From Oegoconia quadripuncta (lineage: Eukaryota; Arthropoda; Insecta; Lepidoptera; Autostichidae), in assembly GCA_949316235.1 (NCBI GenBank), contig OX438748.1, positions 25,546,575 through 25,610,574 of the forward strand: a DNA stretch of 64,000 nt, given 5' to 3'. Made by a program: the position numbers and the translations under genes. Shown in pieces: positions 37,201 to 46,200 of the stretch. The notes under the pieces are model-generated. The model saw nothing but the letters and a program-made list of their open reading frames with translations. It searched no databases and was not told where the DNA came from. Within the stretch, counting starts at the first letter, position 1, and every line of letters begins with the position of its first letter.

Positions 37201-40200
37201 CTGTTCATTGTAGTCCATAAACATGTAATTTAAAATCTAAGGTCTCTGTTTTAGAGTTTAGTTTTGATTGGGATATGGGTGGGTGTTCTAACCTTTTAGA
37301 TGAGGCGGGCCATTAATACAGGGTTGGATTTGGGGGTTTTATGGTAGGATTAAAATCGCATTAATCAGTGTCTGCCACTGCAGCTTTAACTCTGGTATAA
37401 ACAGTTAAGTGTTAGGGTACGCGACGTTGGATTTGTGTACAGGCGCACACTCCTGTTAACTGAAGTCTTCTATCGAATCATCAACCATGTGCCAATTCTA
37501 ATATAAAAGAGACCGCACTGGCGAACAGAACTAAAACACAGACGTGATGATGATTTTATATTGTTAACATATATTTATAACATTCTCACTCAATTTTATT
37601 AATTTTTATTCCACATACTACTTTTTATGTATATTCAGTGTTGGTGAAACGTCCGTACGTCACGCGAGGCTCCAAAGAAAATCAGCGTTGTAGTTATTAA
37701 TACAACTGCAACTCATGCTGAGTGGAGACCTTTTTGGCACCACTTTACGACACCGATTTCTAATCTATCTTATCATTTTTAGCTGTATATTAAGTATGTT
37801 ATTGTTATTTTTTCTCTCCGTTTTTGTATAACTAATGTGTCGTCCAGTGTGTCAAATAAACGCTTTCTATTCTATTCTATTCTATGATAGAATTCTCAAA
37901 GTGGAATTCAGCCATTTTGACAATGGTGTCGATTCGGATGTACACCAACTAAATTAAACTAAAACCAGTTTTAAAGTAGTACTGTCTCTTTCTCCCTGGA
38001 ACAGTACGATGCGACGGCACCACTCCAAAACTGGTTTTAGTTTAGTTTAGTAATCCGAATCGACACCAATGTCAATGAATTGTGCTGAAATAGTGTCCAA
38101 AGGAAAAATAATGTGCCATTACTAGTTATTTAATATTTTAAGTAATTATTCTGGCGTCACATACGCAGAGAGACTGCTTTATGATTATAAATATAAATAA
38201 ATATCCTTGGACATGCACACAATGCCATCTAGTTGCACTTTAAGCAACTATAGGCTTGTGTTGTGGATACCAGATGGTTGATATTTTATATCCCAAAAAA
38301 CTGTGCCACCGAAATATACAGGGCGTCCCAAAGTTATGGGACATGAAGGGGAAGTACCTTAAATATCGTAGATAGTGAATTTTGCTCAAAGAAGACTTTA
38401 TGTTATTTTTAAAAGTTAGTAATTCTGCATTCATAGATTTTCTAAAAATTACTTGCTTCGGCTGGGAATCGAACCGACTTAAATGTGAAAAAAAAACACC
38501 CTACTTTTATGATGCCAATCGAAAGAATAGCTAAAAAATAATAACTCTGCCTAAGTAACATAGTATTTTAAAAGAAAGGAACAACATAAAATGATTGAGT
38601 CAAATTTCAAGAAAGTTATTTATTGCCGACGACGTTCGAAAAGTAGCGATATTATCATTCCAAAGATAGCATTGATTATTCGTAAATAAGTACCCACTTC
38701 ATAAAATAGGTACTAACATAGTTTTCCTTATTATAAGTGCACGTGTAGATGAAATGATAAAACTTGTATTCAACAGAAACAACAAAAATCAACAGGCAGC
38801 GGGCTCATTAAAAGATTGGCGATTTGCGTAAGACAAGAGGGATCACATTTTGAGCATTTAATTAATTAATTTACAAAAAAATACCTACTTAATTGACTAC
38901 GGCAGTTTCATGTATGTTTTTTATTTGATTAAAATGATTAATTTCACGTTGTTCCTTTCTTTTAAAATACTATGTTACTTAGGCAGAGTTATTATTTTTT
39001 AGCTATTCTTTCGATTGGCATCATAGAAGTAGGGTGTTTTTTTTTTCATATTTGAGTCGGTTCGATTCCCAGCCGAAGCAAATAATTTTTAGAAAATCTA
39101 TGAATGCAGAATTACTAACTTTTAAAAATAACATAAAGTCTTCTTTGAGCAAAATTCACTATCTACGATATTTAAGGTACTTCCCCTTCATGTCCCATAA
39201 CTTTGGGACGCCCTGTATATAAGTCCCATAAATAGCTCTTCAAAAACAACGAAGTTATTTAGATGTCTTTGTGGACTTTTTGTCGGCCGGACAAAAATGC
39301 TTTATTTTGTAGGTACACAGAGTACGCTTAAAATTGTGCTTAAAATAGTCTATTTTAAATTTTTTTAAGCTACTGCTTGTTCAAAATCCAATTTTGCCCT
39401 GAGAAGAACAAGCAAGAAATCCCGGAGTTGCTCTTTTAAAAACAGGTTTTTATATTTCATTATTAATTGTGAAATTACTGTATATAATAATATCATTAAT
39501 TCCATTTGAAATGTTTGTCCGCCCTACAAAAAATTCCGTCATCTGCGCTGCACATTTTCACAAATACTTCGAAATAACTTCATTTCAGCACAATTTTTTG
39601 CCATTGTCGAAATAGCTGAATATCACTGTGCGATTTCTAGCCACACTCAGCGCACGTACTAAAACTTATAACTTATTTAGGAACTGTATTTATATTTATT
39701 TATTTAACACTCTATTGCATATAAGCATACACACACATTAAATAAAACAAAAAACCAGGACAATATTAAAAATATGCAAAAGGCGAGATTATCTTTATAA
39801 GAGGTCTCTGTTTTGTTCTGTGATTAACTTAAAGTTACTGGTGGCAGTCAGCTTAAGAGGGTTTCCGTATTATTATGAACGTAGACGTTATGAACGTGTA
39901 GATGTGGTATGGTGGACTTAATTATTTTCACTATTTTGTAAGTTACCTATTCGACAAAAAATGTTTCAAACAATACTCAATGGAAACGATTTTCTTCGCA
40001 ACTGTCCTGCATAAGACCGAGGATTAAAATTGTACGAAGGAGGTACAGTCGAGGCTTAAAGCACAAAATCACCCCATTAGCATTTAATTTTACAAATGAA
40101 TCTTTAATTCTCTGCTTTCTACTCTCTTCTGTATCTATTCTGAATGATACTAATTACTTTTGTTAGAACAAAAGACTAGGACATTTAATTTAGGGAAATG

Positions 40201-43200
40201 TATATTTGGTGAAATTTTGACAGTATTTTTGTTAATAATAATATGTCACTCAGATTTCAGATAGCATAACATGATTTAGTTTGCTAAAATTAAGTAGAAC
40301 AGGTTAGTAGTAAGCTGAATGATTTAGTCCACTAGCCAAAGCTACCAACAAAATTAAACCATTTCAAACTTTGTTCAAATAACACATCCACACAAACAAA
40401 CTTCGCAATCTCGTAAATTACAACAAAACCGTTAATTAATTTAGTTATCCTGGCGCACCGTCTAAGGCTTTTGATAACGTGAACCACCAGAGCAGCCGAG
40501 AATAATTAGATTGTCTCGCGTCGACATCTCAAAGTGTAACCGAATTAAGCTTTCCTTTTCACCAACGAGACCCCACAGCAAAATAATACAAAGCTTAAAG
40601 CAATAAAAGCGGTCCTGAGCAGAGCTCCCGTCTGGCATGCCTCAGGGCTCGCATCTCGGTCCTCATTACCGAGTTAGAACATCTTTTTGACACTTTCTTT
40701 TTGTGTTAAATTGGATCAACGTTTCATTGTTGGATGTACTCGTACGTTATGGTAATCGGGGAAATGGAAATTCGAGTACGAAGTTTGATTGCCGGGATTT
40801 TTGTTTTGCCTTTTCAATGAATTGTCTTTTTGTTAAGTAAGTCACTTGAACGTATTGGTATACTTTTTATAATAAATTAAAAAAGTAAAGAAAAGTTTCT
40901 TTTTTCCTTAGAAATGCCATTTAAATTGCTTATAATTTTCCTTACGAAATCGACAAAGAGTGATTGTGGGTGCTCATTTAGTTACACTTTACAGTTTGAG
41001 GCGTCGGGATTTGACAACGTACACCCCATCGCAATAACCCAATCTTATGTGAATTATTAACTTTATTTCCGCTTCTTTATATAGTTCTGTCAACCGTCAA
41101 CAGGGTCTGTCTGTGAATACATTCTATTCATTCATTCAGTCAGAGAATGTCGGTCATCGCATTTACATCAAATTCTCATCAAGGCCTCCGTGATGGACCT
41201 GTCCGATAATATGTATCGGTTTCTGACATTTAACGAACTATCGAGTAAATAATTATGATTATCCGTCACTCAGGAATAAATTTTCGTAATCATCACATAT
41301 ATAGTAGAATTCGAACTTGCAGCCGTTGATGTCAACTTCACTACCCACTAATCCAATGCCTTAGCCAATAGGCAGTCAAGTTACTTCGGTGATAGATAAA
41401 ATTATTATCTAACACCAAAATCCACTCATCTCTTTGACGGTCTCCTAAAGCACAGTTTTTAATGAAGCAGATTCTCTAGTTGCGGTTAAATATCCATCAG
41501 GGGTGCTCATTTGAATGTGAAGTGTGAACGCCGGGGGCGACACTTTGTAGTTTAGTTTTTGCTTAATTATTCTGTTTGTGGGAATGTACTCATTATTGCG
41601 GGGGGCGGTGCCGGGCGCTGGTCTTAAGCTATTAGATTCGGCTTGGGGGCATTAGGTTTTGAGGATTGAAATTGTATTATTGTGAATTTTTGACAGATTT
41701 CGATGTCAAATTTACGTAAAAGATGTAGACTACACCCAATACTCAATACTTTATTGCTTTTCCACAATATGCAAATAAAGATGTTAACTAAAATATGGAC
41801 CCTGTTGGGCACAGGTTATTTGAAGAGAGGACTTATACAAATACAAAGTTAACACATTTACAATCATTGACCAACTTTGTAACCTACTCTTACTTCTTAG
41901 TTTTATTATTATCATTATTATTTCTGTAAATGTATTTTATTATAATCTATTAATGTACAAACGGTGGAATGTAATTTATTATTTTATATTTATGTTATTT
42001 TATTATACATATGTTTTATATTTTACACAATTGGAAAAAATAGGGCATATTAGGTAAATGAAATAGAAGGTATTGGCATTGGTAGTTAATTTTTTTTTCA
42101 ATACCATCATTGAATAAAGCTTTGTGTGTTATTTGACGGTCGCGTTTATATCCAATTCCACATAATTACATGATTAAATTAAATAAAAAAAAACCTTGTG
42201 AATATATGAGTTCCAAATATAGGGACCCTACGAATTCCAGTAATCGCATAATATCAATCTCCAGCAGGCGCGTGAGTCAACGATGGTTTTGAAAAAAAAA
42301 ATAAACTACCATGCCAATACCTTCTTTTTCACTTACCTAATACCTATGCCCAATTTTTTTTCCTTACGGTACGCTAAAAAAGTCATATATTTAGTAGGTA
42401 AGTAACCTATGCTAGTTTGTTGTTTGAACATTTCAATATTTTATATTTATTTATTTATTTAGGTACACTAACAGCTTATCTAAAACATTATTTTGGTAGT
42501 TCACAAATTGGTCACATTATAAGTGTATTTTTTTTTTTGTATCAGCCTATTATAAGTATACACAGCATTCTAAGATAGATAACAGTATAAAATTTAAGAT
42601 AAAGTTTAAATATATAAAGTTACTACTCTTTAGTACAAAAAAAAAACATATCAGTGACAATGAACAATTTAAAATTAATAATATAATATGTTAATTATAC
42701 CAGTTATGAAGGGTGGTTAATCGAGGTGTCTCATAAGCTTGCTTTTTAAAATTGGTCTGGATTCAGCAAATATATCCAGCCAAGATTTATTATGTGTTTA
42801 TGCCAGTGCCACATCTATATACCTAATAATTATTGAATTAGGTATGTGTGGTTTGTATGGACCTCGATATCCACAGCCTATTATCAAGACAAAGTTATTT
42901 CATTTGGTCTATTAGTTCACAAGCCATTATTTCCAACCCTTTGCCTTGAGGCTTAGTTCATTGTTACAGCCACTATTGTTAAGGAACAATGCGTGTTGTC
43001 ACCTACGTCTCACTGCAAGGGTTAAAGGGGATTAACGGGAATAATATTTTTTTATGCATAACGGGTTAGTATTTGACCTCAATCACTCCTGATGTTAAGT
43101 GAAGATGAGGCCGAACGTGGAAGCGTACTGACAAGGAAACCCCATCTTATTTGGGGGCTGTCTTATCTATGATCACCGGAACACAACGTTATTAACATTG

Positions 43201-46200
43201 CTGTTTGGCGACGGATTTAGATAAATTGATCGTAGCAAGCCAGGCGGACATTTAAAATGCCCTACCACCAACTAAACATGTATTCCACCGGGGATCGAAC
43301 CCGCGGCCTCTGAATTGTAAAACGAGAATATTTATTTATTTATATTAATATCAATTAGTTCACTTGGAATACATATGTCCTAAATTAGCTTGTACTATAG
43401 ATACTACTTAGATAACGGATAAACCGACCGACTCCATCACACAGACATTTACCCTTCGCGGGATTCGAACCCGCAACCGTTGGTTCCGCAGTCAGGGTTA
43501 CTTCACCAATCGGTCGTCAAATTATCATTTGTTTCCCGGAGGTTTTTTTTTTTTTTTTTAATTAGAATGGGATCGCTCTTGACCTTAATCTGGACTAATG
43601 TCGAGATAAGGTCTACGATGGAACGAGCTTTCCCAGAAGATGCCTATTTAACCTGACTTTAAAGAGCTGCGGGTTATATGCGATTGGAAACACAGACGGA
43701 GGTAATGCGTTCCACTCCTTAGCCGTGCGCATGAGAAACGAAGACCTAAAACGCTTGGTCCTTATAAATGGCACGTCAACTAAGTGCGGGTGATATCCTG
43801 CGGTACGTCTTGAATTTCGATGTAAGAACGGGGATGGCGGGATCAACTCATGCAGTACTTCAGCACACTCTCCGAAATATATCCGATAGAAGATTGAAAG
43901 GCATGCGACTTTCCGTCGGTGTTCAAGGCTGTGTAGATGGGAATCTACCAACTCTTTGTTGCCTATCAATTTTTCAAAATTATCAATTGCAATGGTTTAC
44001 AATGGTAATGGTGGTTTTGGTTTTGGTCAAATATACTTAATATTCATTAATTTAATAATAAGTACGTTTGTTTAACTTTGAGTTAAAATTTAGCTAATAA
44101 TAGCTTATTGAACTGATAATTACTAAGGTAGCAACAATGAATCTTAAATGCTTCACTATTTATTGGGCAGTTTTGCCCTTAATAACCAAGTATGGGCAAA
44201 GTTTTGGCCTGAACAGCCACACACCCAGTCGCTTTGGGTTTACGCACCGGAGGTCGCGGGTTCGATCCTCAGAGTTTAGTACCCGGTTTGGTTGGTGGTA
44301 GCAATTATAAAAATGTCCGCCTGGCTAGCTACTGCCATCTTATCTAAGTCTGCCGCCAAACAGCAATGTTAATAGTGTTCCGGTTGTTAGAGATAAGATA
44401 GCCAGTCCCCCAAGTGGGGTTTCCGGGTCGGTACGCTTTCACCTTCGACCTCATCTTCACTTAACAGCAGGTGGGATTGAGGGCAAGAGCTAACCTGGTG
44501 TGCATAAAAAAATGGTGTACATAGGTTTGCCTACTCGTGGTGGGCTCTACTACTCCAGAAACCTTGCTCTAGCGTTGGTGGATTTACCACTTGAGCCTGT
44601 TATCTTCGCTATGTGGATAAATGTCGTTCCAGATCCTGTCCCAGAGGAACTCCGAGCATAACTCTTGCTTGTTTGTCTGTAAACGCTTTATTGTACAAAG
44701 TAACACAACACATTTATTCAGAAAAGTGTACAAAGTTGGACTTATCCCATCCCGCATGGGATAAGTCCAACTTGTTCATGCCATCTAGTTCCAATTTAAG
44801 CAACTATAGGCTTGTGTTGTGGATACCAGATGGTTGATACACTACATAAATATTTTTTTTTTTTTTGTAAATAAATACTTATTATAAATGAAAACATACA
44901 TAACTCGGGTCCACATGTCCATATTTCATAATACAAACATATGCCCCTAGCGGGATTCGAACCCGCTACCTGCTGGTATAGTGGTCAGAGTTTCTAACCA
45001 CTACACCAAACAGGTCGTCATGTAATAGTTTTGATAATTATGTTTACTTTTTACGACACATGTCGTGGTAACTTATAATTAAGGCAGCACTTAGAATCTA
45101 CTTCTTCTTCCCGACATTCCAAATACCATATAGGTGCATTATGTTATAGTGTATGTCTTGTTGGTTATCCTGAATTAAGTACAAAAAAAAAATAAAAAAT
45201 AAATATACACATCATCAGAGCTGTTGTTTAATCTTAAAGCTTCACCATTTAAATTATTACACCAACACAACTCTACCGGAACCAATTGTTGCTAAGCTAA
45301 CAAACGTATGCACGACTTAACTTAAAATTAAATAGGACAAACTCTTTTAGGGTCCCGTAAGCCATAATTTGTATACCAAGCGGTTGGTGGCACACGCCGC
45401 CACGTGGCGTTGGAGATTTTTTTCATGTAACCCTTACGCGGATGGGCGCTAGCGTATTGTTAAAAATGAGTGATACATTATTATCTTTGGAACTAGAAAG
45501 TGACGCGGAGTGAGTTTTGAGGCTTTTCGCTTACCTATAAGCTATCATTATTTTATGTGACGACCCGTTTTGTGTGGTGATTGGAGACCCTGATCGCTTC
45601 TACACGTCATCGGTTCGAATCCCGCTAGGGGCATGTATGTATGATGAATTCGGACATGTAAACCAGAGGTCTTCTTCAATTTAAGAGCTCTTGGTCGGTG
45701 GAGTAATGACCACATCTCTCTACTTTCCGCCCTCGTTTTAACTTCTTGGTACGACACGACAATCACCTTTTCTTTCACTTGGTCAAAGCAATTACGCCTA
45801 GGTCTACCCCTTCCTCTTTTTCCTTCAATCTTTCCCTCGATTTAGTTCTTCAAAAAAATATCGTGTCGTATCAAGTGACCTATCATCTTTCCTCTTCTGT
45901 TCTCAACTGTGGCTAACAGGCATCTTTTCTCCTTTACCATCATTAACACCTCTTCATTTGTTATCTTCTCGGTCCAGCTTATTCCGCCCATTCGTTTCCA
46001 GCACCACGCCTGGAATGCCTCCAACCTTTCCCTATCCCTTTGTGTTAATGTCCATGTCTCACAGCCGTATAAAACTATACTCCATACATAGCATTTTATT
46101 AGCCGCTTTCTAATTTCTTTGCTTAAAACCAGAGTTATTTTGCTTTAATAATAATATTTACAAAAAGAAATGTATATTCGTGTGCTATATCTACCATCAT

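Noticed and set aside
38240..38434. Conserved small protein, same frame also at 39034-39222
   Set aside because: The two frames are the inverted arms of one foldback element, so the match is structural.
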